Assembly: GCA_964570285.1 (NCBI GenBank)
Contig: CAZMXP010000015.1
Location: 19,335 to 83,334, forward strand
Direction: 5' to 3'
From: CAZMXP01 sp964570285
GTDB taxonomy: Bacteria; Planctomycetota; PLA2
Length of the DNA: 64,000 nucleotides
Both the position numbers and the translations under genes were made by a program. This document shows positions 51,909 through 60,426 of this stretch, one piece after another. Numbering within the stretch: position 1 is the stretch's first letter; every line of letters starts with the position of its first letter. The notes under the pieces were generated by a model. That model ran no database searches and was not told where the DNA came from. It saw nothing but the letters and a program-made list of their open reading frames with translations.

Positions 51909-53521
51909 GCGGGCCAGAGCGTCTCGACCCCCTCGGCACCCACGCGCACGATGCGCCGGTAGTCGAGGATGCAGACGACCGCCCCGTCGGGCAGTGTTGC
52001 AAGAGTCGTGCAGTCCCACCACGACGGGCCTTCGACCAGGTCGACACGCGTTCCGACGCGCGCGAAGCGATACCGCTCGCCTTGCCGCAGTCCGTAGAGC
52101 CCGGCCGCCGTGCTCACCTCCACGAGGTTCGCCGCGGGCCTGTGGATCACCTCCCGCGCGCCGCTCTCCGGATCGACGAGCGCGACCTCGTCGCGCTTCA
52201 GGTCGCAGACGAGGATGCGCCCGTCCGACACCAGATGCGGCCAGACGTGCGCGTTGAGCCCCGACGCCGGCGCCCTCTCGCGCGTGTCGGGGTCGTAGAG
52301 ATCGAGCCTGCGCACGTTCCACGCGAGCCAGCGGCCCGGGCGGACGAAGTAGGTCCAGCGCGGGTCGAGATCGCTGCGCTTGTAGCTTCGATCGCGGAAC
52401 GGGTCGTGGATCTCGCCGGCATTCCACCACCCCAGCCCCGCCCGGTAGCGGTGCCCGCCCGCCGAGATGCCGAGATTCGACCAGCCGCTGCGCAGCCGCT
52501 CGCCCGTCGCCCCGTCGAAGGTGTGGCACCACCACTTGAATTGCCCCGAGTTCCGCTCGTCGACCTGCACGCTCCCGCTCTCGCGCAGCAGCACGGTCTT
52601 CAGGGACTCGTTGGGCCAGACCTCGAAAGTGTCGCCCAGCCCGCCGACCTCCTGCCACGCGCCGGTCGCGAGGTCGAGGCGGACGGCGCGCATCGGGCGG
52701 TTGGCCCCGCTCATCTGCGTGTTCAGGAAGAGGAATCGCCCGCCCTCGCCGACGACGCCGCCGCCGATGAGGCACTGTTCGCTCTCGAAGTCGAAGCTGC
52801 GCCACTCGTACGACCTGTATCCCGCGTGCGCCCAGAGCGGCGACGCGAGCACGAGCGCCGCAACGAGCCCGTGCAGCGCCGCGGACAGAGGCCCACGCCC
52901 GAAACGGTAGCCGCGCACGAACGAGAGCCACGCGACCGGCAGCGCGATCAGCGCGCCGAACGCGACATACGCCGCGACCTCCCGCGGGAGCGGCGTGAGC
53001 CCGATCGAAGGGTCATAGAGCAGCCAGAGAGGCAGCCCGAGCAGCGCGAGCACGACGACGCTCGCCGGCAGCGCGAGCGCGCCGCGCGGCAGCCAACTCG
53101 ACACCGCGAAGAGCCAGAGCACGACGCCAGTCGCGGGCCAGAGGCGCCTGTCCACCGGTCCCCCGGAGCCCCCCCACAGCGCCGCCGCGAGATATCCCCA
53201 CGCCGTCAGGAGGACCAGCGCCCCAAGCAGGAAGATCAGCTTGGCAACGAAGGCAATACCGAGGCCGCTGGGCAGCCGCCGCAGGAAGCCGAGCGTCTCG
53301 CGCCGCGCCTCGCCGGGAATGAGATCGCCCGCGAGCGAAAGCGCCACCATCGCGAAGCAGCCCGCGGCGCCGATGAAGCAGAAGAGAGGATCGTGGACGA
53401 CCTTCTGCGGCAGCAGCAGCGTCGCGAGGCCGAGCAGCAGCGGTGCCGCGACCAGAATGCCATAGACGACGGCGCGATGGTCGCGCCACTCCTTCCAGAG
53501 GTAGAGTCCGAGCGTTCTCAT
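51896..53521 (-). CDS. ABC transporter permease fused to a beta-propeller-like C-terminal half
   Basis: About 541 residues. The N-terminal half has about six membrane segments (YGILVAAPLLLGLATLLLP, FIGAAGCFAMVALSLAGDL, LIFLLGALVLLTAWGYLAAAL and more), as in YtrC/ABC-2-type permeases. The C-terminal half (from about residue 245) is soluble, beta-rich and Trp-rich (EWRSFDFESEQCL, VRRLDLYDPDTRERAP), likely an extracytoplasmic sensor or propeller. ATG 53521 overlaps the ATPase stop (ATGA). Confidence 0.7.
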   Translation of the reverse strand: MRTLGLYLWKEWRDHRAVVYGILVAAPLLLGLATLLLPQKVVHDPLFCFIGAAGCFAMVALSLAGDLIPGEARRETLGFLRRLPSGLGIAFVAKLIFLLGALVLLTAWGYLAAALWGGSGGPVDRRLWPATGVVLWLFAVSSWLPRGALALPASVVVLALLGLPLWLLYDPSIGLTPLPREVAAYVAFGALIALPVAWLSFVRGYRFGRGPLSAALHGLVAALVLASPLWAHAGYRSYEWRSFDFESEQCLIGGGVVGEGGRFLFLNTQMSGANRPMRAVRLDLATGAWQEVGGLGDTFEVWPNESLKTVLLRESGSVQVDERNSGQFKWWCHTFDGATGERLRSGWSNLGISAGGHRYRAGLGWWNAGEIHDPFRDRSYKRSDLDPRWTYFVRPGRWLAWNVRRLDLYDPDTRERAPASGLNAHVWPHLVSDGRILVCDLKRDEVALVDPESGAREVIHRPAANLVEVSTAAGLYGLRQGERYRFARVGTRVDLVEGPSWWDCTTLATLPDGAVVCILDYRRIVRVGAEGVETLWPAQRR

Positions 53522-54207
53522 GATGCGGTGACCTTCTGCAAGAGTTCCTGCGGCTGTACCGGCGCGCCCTGCTCGACGATCCTGCCCGACGAAAGGACCG
53601 CGACGCGGTCGGCGATGCGCGCCGCCACGTCGAGGTCGTGCGTCGTGACGACGACCGTCTGCTCGCCGCTGCGGAACTCGGAGAGCAGCCCTTTCAAGAC
53701 CTCCTCGCGGACGACCGGGTCGAGGCCCGCGAAGGGTTCATCCAGCAGAAGGAGGGGGGGCTCGGGGGCCAGCGCGGCGACGAGCATCGCCTTCATGCCC
53801 TCGCCGCGCGACATCGAACGGAAGGGCCGGTCGAGGGGGAGGCCGAGTTGCTCCCCGAGGCGCGCCTGCGCGTCGCGGTTCCACGTCGGATACTGCGGCG
53901 CGAGGAAGCGGAAGAGGTCGCGCGCCGTCATCCACGGATAGACGTCGGGACGGTCGGGCACGTAGCCGACCGCGGAGCGGACGCGGCGCGTCGCGCGGGC
54001 CGGGTCGAGCGCGCCGACGCGCACCGTGCCGGCGTCGGGCCGGAGCACGCCGAGCCAGAGCTTGAGCAGCGTGCTCTTGCCGGCGCCGTTGCGGCCGAGC
54101 AGCACCGTAATGGCGCCAGGCGCGGGTTCGAAGTCGAGGGAGTCGAGCACGGTCCGTCGCCCGAACCGTTTCGTGACCCCCTTCGCGGAGAGGACATGGT
54201 CGCTCAT
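53518..54207 (-). CDS. ABC transporter ATP-binding protein (YtrB-like)
   Basis: About 229 residues. Walker A GRNGAGKST, Q-loop region GYVPDRPDVYP, Walker B LLLLDEPFAGLD and H-loop VTTHD are intact. The signature is MSRGEGMK rather than LSGGQ, a variant seen in YtrB-like ATPases of GntR-controlled exporters. ATG 54207 overlaps the GntR stop (ATGA), and the end overlaps the permease. It powers the permease encoded next to it; the substrate is unknown. Confidence 0.9.
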   Translation of the reverse strand: MSDHVLSAKGVTKRFGRRTVLDSLDFEPAPGAITVLLGRNGAGKSTLLKLWLGVLRPDAGTVRVGALDPARATRRVRSAVGYVPDRPDVYPWMTARDLFRFLAPQYPTWNRDAQARLGEQLGLPLDRPFRSMSRGEGMKAMLVAALAPEPPLLLLDEPFAGLDPVVREEVLKGLLSEFRSGEQTVVVTTHDLDVAARIADRVAVLSSGRIVEQGAPVQPQELLQKVTAS

Positions 54208-54581
54208 CGTGATGGTACTCCCGCATCGCGCAGCACCTGCGCGAGCAATGCTTCGTCGTGGCCCGCGCGCAGCGCTTCGTGCGCCGCGCGGCGGAAGGCA
54301 TCGAGGGTGGCGCGCTCGCGGGCGGCCCGGGCCACCCCCGGGCCCCCTTCCGTCACGAAGACGCCGAGGCCGTTGACTCCCAAGACGACCCCCATCGCCT
54401 CCAGGTCGCGGTAGGCGCGCGAGACGGTGTTGGGGTTGACGAGCGCCTCCGCCGCGAGCGCGCGCACCGAGAGCAGCCTGTCACCGGGCGCGAGGGCACC
54501 CGCGGCGACCGCGTCGAGCACCGCCTCGACGATCTGCCGCGAGGGCGCCGTCTCCGAGCCGGTATCGACACGCCACTCCAT
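54204..54581 (-). CDS. GntR family regulator, YtrA-type
   Basis: 125 residues. The winged-helix domain (SRQIVEAVLDAVAAGALAPGDRLLSVRALAAEALVNPNTVSRAYRDLEAMGVV) with a short helical tail is the YtrA type, which lacks a large ligand domain and controls ABC exporter operons. It is the first gene of a three-gene operon with ATPase and permease, linked by ATGA overlaps. A perfect palindrome lies 5 bases before its ATG, so it probably represses itself. Confidence 0.9.
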   Translation of the reverse strand: MEWRVDTGSETAPSRQIVEAVLDAVAAGALAPGDRLLSVRALAAEALVNPNTVSRAYRDLEAMGVVLGVNGLGVFVTEGGPGVARAARERATLDAFRRAAHEALRAGHDEALLAQVLRDAGVPSR

Positions 54582-54586
54582 GCCGA

Positions 54587-54608
54587 CCGTACTATCGGCA
54601 TAGTACGG
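54587..54608 (-). promoter_or_regulatory. Palindromic operator upstream of the GntR gene
   Basis: CCGTACTAT-CGGC-ATAGTACGG, 9-base arms with a 4-base centre, located 6-27 bases before the GntR start codon at 54581. On the reverse strand it includes TACTAT, a possible -10 element, so regulator binding would block transcription. The half-site with TAGTAC fits known YtrA-type operators in style. Confidence 0.65.
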
Positions 54609-54610
54609 TG

Positions 54611-54641
54611 GGACGGTAGCGCCGAGGCGGCGCTACCGTCC
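54611..54641. repeat. Hairpin next to the GntR operator
   Basis: Perfect 13-base arms GGACGGTAGCGCC and GGCGCTACCGTCC around a 5-base loop, immediately upstream of the operator. It could be part of the control region or a repeat. No T-run on either strand. Confidence 0.5.
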
Positions 54642-54735
54642 TTAAGTGAGACATGGTGCGCGGGCGGCCAGGTGTGTCGGCGAGCCGGAGGTTTCGCAAC
54701 TGCCGGATCGGCGCAGTGTAGCGTTCCCCAACAAA

Positions 54736-54769
54736 GCGGCGACCGCCGATCGCTCTCGGCCGTCGCCGC
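54736..54769 (-). terminator. Intrinsic terminator after the TonB-like gene
   Basis: On the reverse strand, arms of 14 bases with one mismatch (54769-54756 and 54749-54736) around a 6-base loop, followed by TTTGTTGG. It lies about 87 bases beyond the TonB-like stop codon. Confidence 0.5.
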
Positions 54770-54855
54770 CGCGCTCTAGCGAGCGCATGTCCTCCGGCCT
54801 GCGCGGTGATCGCGTGGCCGGGTGTTTCTCGTGGCCCGATTCTACCGCGGAGGGG

Positions 54856-55527
54856 CTACGATCTCAACGCGAATCGCACCGCCTGATCGAACCAGCTCTC
54901 GACCGGCGTGCCCTCGCGCAGCGCCGGTTCGAAGGTCCAGTCGCGCGCCATGCGCACCGCCGCGTCGTCGAGGATCGCGTGGCCCGAGGACTCCTGCACG
55001 ACGACCTCCTTCGCGGTACCGTCCGCGCCGACGCGCACGCGCAGAAGCACGCGCCCCTCGTAGCCGCGCTCCTGCGCGAGGCGCGGGTACTCGAGCCGGA
55101 TCGACGCGCGCCCGACCAGCGACGCCACCCGCGTCGGGCCCTTCGGAGCCACGGCGTGCACGGGAGCCGGGGCCGCGGGGGGCGGCAACGTCTTGGGGGG
55201 CTTGGGCCGCAGGCGCAGCGGCTTTCGCAGCAGCACGCCCGGCACGCGGAAACTTGGGGGGGGCTCGGGGGCCGCGAGCTCCGCGGTGATCTCGACCGGC
55301 TGCGGCTCTTCGCTGGCGGCTTCGGCCACCGTCAGTTCCGGGACGGGGATGGGAGGCGGAGGATCGGGATCGACGGGATCCCGGACGATCGGGAGATCCT
55401 CTGGCGCGAGCGCGAACTTCACTGTGACGCCGCGCGGCTCGTGCAGCGCCCCCGGCACGGCGACGGCCAGCGCCGCGCCGAAGAGCGCCGCGTGCAGAAG
55501 GGCGGAGAGGAGCGGGCCGCGCATCAT
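54856..55527 (-). CDS. TonB family protein
   Basis: About 223 residues. The layout is typical of TonB: an N-terminal membrane anchor (LLSALLHAALFGAALAVAV), a Pro-rich middle (DPDPPPPIPVPE, KPPKTLPPPAAPAP) and the conserved C-terminal domain (YPRLAQERGYEGRVLLRVRVGADGTAKEVVVQESSGHAILDDAA). It would transmit proton-motive force to outer-membrane receptors, though ExbBD and receptors are not nearby. ATG 55527 has GGGGAG five bases upstream and is followed by a second ATG. Confidence 0.86.
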   Translation of the reverse strand: MMRGPLLSALLHAALFGAALAVAVPGALHEPRGVTVKFALAPEDLPIVRDPVDPDPPPPIPVPELTVAEAASEEPQPVEITAELAAPEPPPSFRVPGVLLRKPLRLRPKPPKTLPPPAAPAPVHAVAPKGPTRVASLVGRASIRLEYPRLAQERGYEGRVLLRVRVGADGTAKEVVVQESSGHAILDDAAVRMARDWTFEPALREGTPVESWFDQAVRFALRS

Positions 55528-55603
55528 CGGACTCCCCTGCAAATCGGGTTCCGGGCGCGGGGGCCCTGCGTCGTGCCGCTCCTGGTACGCGCTGTATACA
55601 AAA

Positions 55604-55640
55604 GGGCCCGGGGGCTGTGCATCCTGTGGCCCCCGGGCCC
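55604..55640 (-). terminator. Intrinsic terminator built from a G-tract palindrome
   Basis: On the reverse strand GGGCCCGGGGGC pairs with GCCCCCGGGCCC over a 13-base loop, followed at once by TTTT and GTATA. It lies 25 bases beyond the stop of the lipoprotein gene at 55666. It has the same GGGCCCGGGGG core as the repeats inserted elsewhere. Confidence 0.7.
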
Positions 55641-55665
55641 CCTCGATGTCGTCTTCACGATTCGG

Positions 55666-56469
55666 CTAGCTGGCGGCGGCGGTCTCCTTCGCCTTGATGA
55701 CGTAGAGTCCCGCCTCGGCGGCGTTCAGCTTGCCGTCGGCCTCGTCGAGCTTGGCCTGGAGCGCGTCGCGCTCCTTCACGAGGGAGGCGCGCTTGGCCGC
55801 GCTCGACTCGTCGTTGATCTGGGTGTTGAGCCGGTCGAGCTTCTCGCGCTCGCGGTCGAGGGAGGCGCGCTCCTTCATGAGGTCGGCCTGCTTCTTGACG
55901 ACGGTCGCGACACAGTTGTCGTAGTCCATCTTCATCGTCGCGCACATCGACGAGAAGATCTTGCCCGCGCTGAAGCGGCCGAAGGTGGCGTCGGACGGCA
56001 CGTAGTTCGGGCGCAGGAAGACGAGCGCGGGGAGGCGCTTGCTGTGCTTGGCGAGGGAGCGGTCGGCGGCGGCGCTCTCGGCGTCGATGCGGTAGCAGTC
56101 GAAGAAGCGGGCGCCGGTGGCGACCTTTTCGTCGCCGAACGCCTTGTCCTCCTCGATCGCGATGCGCTGGTCGCCCTCGGCCTTGTCGTCATAGATGTAG
56201 ACGAGCATCGGCTTGGTCGCGCGGGTCGTCTCGATCGCCTGCTCCTCCGTCATGCCGGTGGTCACGTCCTCGCTGATGCGGGTCACGTCCTTCCACGCGA
56301 TGCGGAACTGGGGGAGCGCGGTCACGGTCGTGCGGGAGCGTCCCGCGGACCCGGGTCGGGCGCCGGCACCGCCGGCACCGCTCTTGCCTCCGCATCAGCC
56401 CGCGTCGAGACGCTGGCCTGCGGCAAGCACGAGGATCATCGCGGACGCGAACGGAAGCAGCTTGAGCAT
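55666..56469 (-). CDS. Lipoprotein with thioredoxin-like and coiled-coil parts, interrupted by an in-frame TGA
   Basis: ATG 56469 has AAGGAG seven bases upstream and begins a signal peptide (LKLLPFASAMILVLAAGQRLDAG). After 24 codons there is a TGA (56397-56395), then the same frame continues with CGGKSGAGGAG, a typical lipoprotein linker, through a GTG at 56325 to 55666. The rest (residues about 50-170: PMLVYIYDDKAEGDQ, ARFFDCYRID, LPALVFLRPNYV) looks thioredoxin-like, followed by a coiled coil (KKQADLMKERASLDREREKLDRL). The GTG has no ribosome binding site. Either the TGA is a nonsense change or it is decoded, possibly as selenocysteine. Function unknown. Confidence 0.55.
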
Positions 56470-56608
56470 GCCCGAACTCCTTGGGTTTGCCGGGTAGGGG
56501 TGACCCCTCAATCGTAGTCCACGGGGGGCACAGGAACAATCGGCAATTCCGACCGGCAGCGCGCGCCACCCCCGCACTTCCCGATGCGCCCCATCGGTTC
56601 CACCGATC

Positions 56609-56645
56609 TAGCGGGTAAATGGGGTCAGACCCCATTCACCCGCTA
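56609..56645. repeat. Palindromic repeat with GGGGTCAGACCCC core, copy 2
   Basis: TAGCGGGT at the left pairs with ACCCGCTA at the right, and AATGGGG-TCAGA-CCCCATT lies between, with one A/C mismatch in the stem. It ends 14 bases before the mutS start. Same core and similar outer arms (AGCGGG/CCCGCT) as the copy at 4845-4879. Confidence 0.75.
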
Positions 56646-56659
56646 GGCTGTCGGGGGCG

Positions 56660-59230
56660 ATGGCCGAGACCCCGATGATGCGCCAATACAACGCCGCCAA
56701 GAGCAAGGCCAAGGGCGCCCTTCTGTTCTTCCGCATGGGCGACTTCTACGAGCTCTTTTTCGAGGACGCCAAGGTCGCCTCCCGGGCCCTCGGGCTGACG
56801 CTGACCTCCCGCAGCAAGGAGCAGGAGGTCCCGATGGCCGGCGTGCCGGTCCGGGCCGTCGACGGCTACCTGCGGCGGCTGGTCCACCAGGGGTTCCGGG
56901 TCGCGATCTGCGAGCAACTGGAGGACCCCGCCACCGCGAAGGGGATCGTCGACCGCGACGTCGTCCGCATCGTCACGCCGGGAACGCTCACCGAGGAGAG
57001 CGTCCTCGACGAGAAGGCGCACAACTGGCTGATGGCCGTCGTGCTGACGCCGCGCCGCGCCGGCCTCGCGTGGGCCGAACTCTCGACGGGCCGATTCCTG
57101 GTCGAAGACGTCCCCCGCGCCGACGTGCTCGACGCGATCGCGCGGGTCGGCCCCGCCGAGGTGCTCTTCCCGAAGTCGATCATCGACGTCGAGGAGACGC
57201 TCTGCGCCGGGGTGCTCCGCCTCGTCGGCGTCGCGCCGCAGGAGATCCCCGAGCGCGTCATCGACGAGGGCGCCGCCACCCGCGCGCTGAAGGAGCATTT
57301 CAAGGTCTCGACCCTCGAGGGGTTCGGCCTGCGCAAGAGCGACCCCTCCCTCGGCGCCGCCGCGGCCATCCTGCACTACCTCGGCGAGACGCAGCGCACC
57401 GCGCTCGCGCACCTCACCGCGCTGCGCCGCTTCCGCGGCGACGACCACCTCTTCCTCGACCTCGGCACGCGCCGCCGCCTCGACCTCGACGCGCTCGCGA
57501 AGGTGCTCGACCACACCGTCACGGCCGCCGGCGGGCGCATGCTGCGCGAGCGGCTCAACCTCCCCCTCGCCGACTCCCCCACGATCCTCCGCCGGCTCGA
57601 CGCCGTCGAGGAGTTGCACTCCGACAGCTTCCTCCGCCGCGACCTGCGCGAGTGCCTCGCGCGCGTGCGCGACATCGAGAGGATCGTCTCCCGCGCGGCC
57701 ACGGCGCGCGCCACGCCGAGGGATTTGGGGGGGCTCCGGGGGTCTTTGGATGTGGTGCCGAGCGTGCAGAACCTGCTCGCGGCCGCGCGCTCGGAGCCGC
57801 TCATGCGCGCGCGCACGGAACTCGACCCGGTGCCGGAGCTCCGCGACCTGCTCGCGCGCGCGCTCGTCGACGACCCCCCGCCGCACCTGCGCGACGGCGG
57901 CGCGATCCGCGACGCCTACTCGGAGAAGCTCGCCTCGCTGCGCGCGCTCAAGCGCGACGCGAAGGACTACATCGCGAAGCTGCGCGCGCGCGAGATCGAG
58001 CGCACCGGCATCGACAGCCTCAAGGTGGGCTACAACCGCGTCTTCGGCTACTACATCGAGATCACCAACGCGCACAAGGAGCGCGTGCCGGCGGACTACA
58101 TCCGGAAGCAGACGCTCACCTCCGCCGAGCGCTACGTCACGCCCGAGCTGAAGGAGTACGAGTCGCAGGTGCTGACGGCGGAGGAGCGGTCGCTCGCGCT
58201 CGAGGCGGAGCTCTTCGAGGGGCTGCGCCAGAGGACCGTCGACGAGGTGCAGCGGCTGCAGCGGACCGCCGCGCTCCTGGCCGAAGTGGACGCGCTGCTC
58301 TCGCTCGCGGAGGCGGCCGCGCTGCACGGCTACGCGCGCCCGGCGGTCGACGACGGCGACGCGATCGAGATCGTCGAGGGGCGCCACCCGGTCGTCGAGC
58401 GCGCGCTGAAGGACGAGCGGTTCGTGCCCAACGACCTCGCGCTCGACCTCAAGCACCGGACCGTCGCGGTGCTCACGGGCCCGAACATGGCCGGCAAGAG
58501 CACCTTCATCCGGCAGGCGGCCCTGATCGTGCTGATGGCGCAGATGGGGTCGTTCGTGCCGGCGAAGAGCGCCCGCATCGGCCGCGTCGACCGCATCTTC
58601 ACGCGCATCGGCGCCGAGGACGACCTCGCCGGCGGCCGCAGCACCTTCATGGTGGAGATGGCCGAGACGGCGGCGATCTGCCACCACGCGACGAACCGCT
58701 CGCTCGTGATCCTCGACGAGGTCGGCCGCGGCACGTCGACCTTCGACGGGGTCGCGATCGCGTGGGCGGTCACGGAGTACCTCGCGCAGGTCACGCAGTG
58801 CCGCACGCTCTTCGCGACGCACTACCACGAGCTCACCGCGCTCGCCGACGAGATCCGGAACGTCTTCAACCTGCACGTCGCCGTCGAGGAGTGGGGCAGC
58901 GACATCATCTTCCTCCATCGCATCAAGGAGGGCGGCACCGACCGCAGCTACGGCATCCACGTCGCGCAGCTCGCGGGGCTGCCGTCGGCGCTGCTCGTGC
59001 GCGCGCGCGCGCTCCTCTCCGGCCTCTCCGGCCGCACCGCGGGCCTCAGCGGCGTCGGCTTCACGCCCTTCGTCCCGCCCGCCCCCGCGAGCCGCCAGCT
59101 CGCGCTCTTCCCGCCGCCCGGCGAGTCGCTCCGGCAGGAACTGCTCTCGCTCGACCCCGAGAAGATGTCGCCCTTCGACGCGCTGCTGAAGCTGCGCGAA
59201 CTCGTCGAGAAGGCCCGCGGGGGCGGGTAG
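56660..59230 (+). CDS. mutS: DNA mismatch repair protein MutS
   Basis: 856 residues, the normal MutS length. MutS recognises mismatches in DNA and recruits MutL. The mismatch-binding motif is in FFRMGDFYELF near the N-terminus; the core and clamp domains follow (KVGYNRVFGYYIEITNAH). The ATPase domain has Walker A TGPNMAGKST, the STFMVEM and LILDEVGRGTST-type segments and the ATHYHEL histidine region. No truncation. It is followed 12 bases later by the DinB-like gene. Confidence 0.97.
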   Translation: MAETPMMRQYNAAKSKAKGALLFFRMGDFYELFFEDAKVASRALGLTLTSRSKEQEVPMAGVPVRAVDGYLRRLVHQGFRVAICEQLEDPATAKGIVDRDVVRIVTPGTLTEESVLDEKAHNWLMAVVLTPRRAGLAWAELSTGRFLVEDVPRADVLDAIARVGPAEVLFPKSIIDVEETLCAGVLRLVGVAPQEIPERVIDEGAATRALKEHFKVSTLEGFGLRKSDPSLGAAAAILHYLGETQRTALAHLTALRRFRGDDHLFLDLGTRRRLDLDALAKVLDHTVTAAGGRMLRERLNLPLADSPTILRRLDAVEELHSDSFLRRDLRECLARVRDIERIVSRAATARATPRDLGGLRGSLDVVPSVQNLLAAARSEPLMRARTELDPVPELRDLLARALVDDPPPHLRDGGAIRDAYSEKLASLRALKRDAKDYIAKLRAREIERTGIDSLKVGYNRVFGYYIEITNAHKERVPADYIRKQTLTSAERYVTPELKEYESQVLTAEERSLALEAELFEGLRQRTVDEVQRLQRTAALLAEVDALLSLAEAAALHGYARPAVDDGDAIEIVEGRHPVVERALKDERFVPNDLALDLKHRTVAVLTGPNMAGKSTFIRQAALIVLMAQMGSFVPAKSARIGRVDRIFTRIGAEDDLAGGRSTFMVEMAETAAICHHATNRSLVILDEVGRGTSTFDGVAIAWAVTEYLAQVTQCRTLFATHYHELTALADEIRNVFNLHVAVEEWGSDIIFLHRIKEGGTDRSYGIHVAQLAGLPSALLVRARALLSGLSGRTAGLSGVGFTPFVPPAPASRQLALFPPPGESLRQELLSLDPEKMSPFDALLKLRELVEKARGGG

Positions 59231-59242
59231 TCTGGTCTTCCC

Positions 59243-59776
59243 ATGGATCGCGCGCTGAAGTCGCTGCGGGACGCCCTCAAGAGCCAGTACCACGCCGCGC
59301 TCGCGATGCTGCGCGAGGCGATCGACCGCTGCCCCGACGACCTCTGGACGGCGGGCGGCCACCTGCACGCCTACTGGCAGAACGCCTACCACGCGCTCTT
59401 CTTCGCGCACTTCTACCTGCAGCCCGACGAGGCCTCGTTCCGGCCGTGGCGCGGCCACCAGTCGAGGGTCCAGTACCCCGACGCGATCGGCGGCCCCCCG
59501 GAACGCGACAGCACGCTGCCGATGCTCCCCGAGCCCTACACTCGCGCGCAGGCACTCGAGTACTGGGCCCTCTGCGACGGGATGGTCGACAGCGCGATCG
59601 ACACGCTCGATCTCGATGCGCCGACGAGTGGCTTCGACTGGTACCCGATCCCGAAACTGGAACACCTGCTCGTGAACCTCCGGCACATCCAGCACCACAC
59701 CGCGCAACTCGCCGACCGCCTCCGCACGGCGGCCGACATCGGCGTCCGCTGGGTGGGGGCGCGCCCCTCGCGCTAG
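59243..59776 (+). CDS. DinB-like four-helix protein
   Basis: 177 residues. A helical protein with histidines placed as in the DinB/YfiT metal-binding fold: YHALFFAHFYL in the second helix and LRHIQHHTAQLADRLR near the end. Such proteins often act as thiol-dependent transferases, but many are uncharacterised. It lies 12 bases after mutS and may be co-transcribed with it. Confidence 0.78.
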   Translation: MDRALKSLRDALKSQYHAALAMLREAIDRCPDDLWTAGGHLHAYWQNAYHALFFAHFYLQPDEASFRPWRGHQSRVQYPDAIGGPPERDSTLPMLPEPYTRAQALEYWALCDGMVDSAIDTLDLDAPTSGFDWYPIPKLEHLLVNLRHIQHHTAQLADRLRTAADIGVRWVGARPSR

Positions 59777-59932
59777 CGGAAACCGGGCCGCCGGGCCTGT
59801 GGCCCCCGCACCCCCCCAACATCCCCCCCCCGCGCCCCCCTCCCCGACAAAGGCAATCCCGCCTGTCCCCCCTGCCCGCTCTACTGGGGCCAGAGAAAGG
59901 CCAGTGAGAACGCACAGGCACAGGGAGTTCCT

Positions 59933-60364
59933 ATGATCGAGAACAAAGCGGGCAGCCCGGTCGCGGGCGAGTTCACGACGGTGATCGGTTCCGACGCCGT
60001 CTTCAAGGGCGAGCTGACCTTCGAGAAGGGCGTCCGCGTGGACGGCCGCGTCGAGGGGAAGATCAACACCAAGGGGCACCTCGCGGTCTCGCAGGGGGGC
60101 CGGTTGCAGGCGGATGTCGTCGCGGCGAGCGTGATCGTCGAGGGCGACGTGGTCGGCAACCTCGTCGCCTCCGACCGCGTCGAGCTGCGGAAGTCGGCGA
60201 AGCTGCAGGGCGACGTGCGGGCGACCAAGCTGCTCGTCGCCGAGGGCGCGACCTTCATCGGCAACTGCCAGGTCGGCGCCGACGCGGGCAAGATCGCGCC
60301 GGCGACGCCCGGGGCGGCACCGGCGAACCGGCTCACGGAGCCCGCGGCGCCGCCGCGCAAGTAG
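59933..60364 (+). CDS. Bactofilin
   Basis: 143 residues; ATG preceded by GGGAG. A polar N-terminal stretch leads into the bactofilin beta-helix with regular turns (VIGSDAVFKGELTFEKGVRVDGRVEGKI, GGRLQADVVAASVIVEGDVVGNLVASDRVELRKSAKLQGDV), then a Pro/Ala tail. Bactofilins polymerise without nucleotide into filaments at the inner membrane and organise cell-wall or polar functions. It is followed by a second bactofilin gene. Confidence 0.92.
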   Translation: MIENKAGSPVAGEFTTVIGSDAVFKGELTFEKGVRVDGRVEGKINTKGHLAVSQGGRLQADVVAASVIVEGDVVGNLVASDRVELRKSAKLQGDVRATKLLVAEGATFIGNCQVGADAGKIAPATPGAAPANRLTEPAAPPRK

Positions 60365-60426
60365 GTTCTCTCGCGGCGGGGGGCGGCGGCCCTGCGCCCC
60401 GCCGCGCGGTACGCCAGGTCGTCGCC

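Noticed and set aside
54639..54648. CTTAAGTGA shared with 28969-28977 next to a hairpin in each case
   Set aside because: Only nine bases; the hairpins differ, so chance cannot be excluded.
56636..60079. Reverse-strand open frame of about 1150 codons opposite mutS, the DinB-like gene and the first bactofilin
   Set aside because: It runs through three real genes and their gaps; no motifs.
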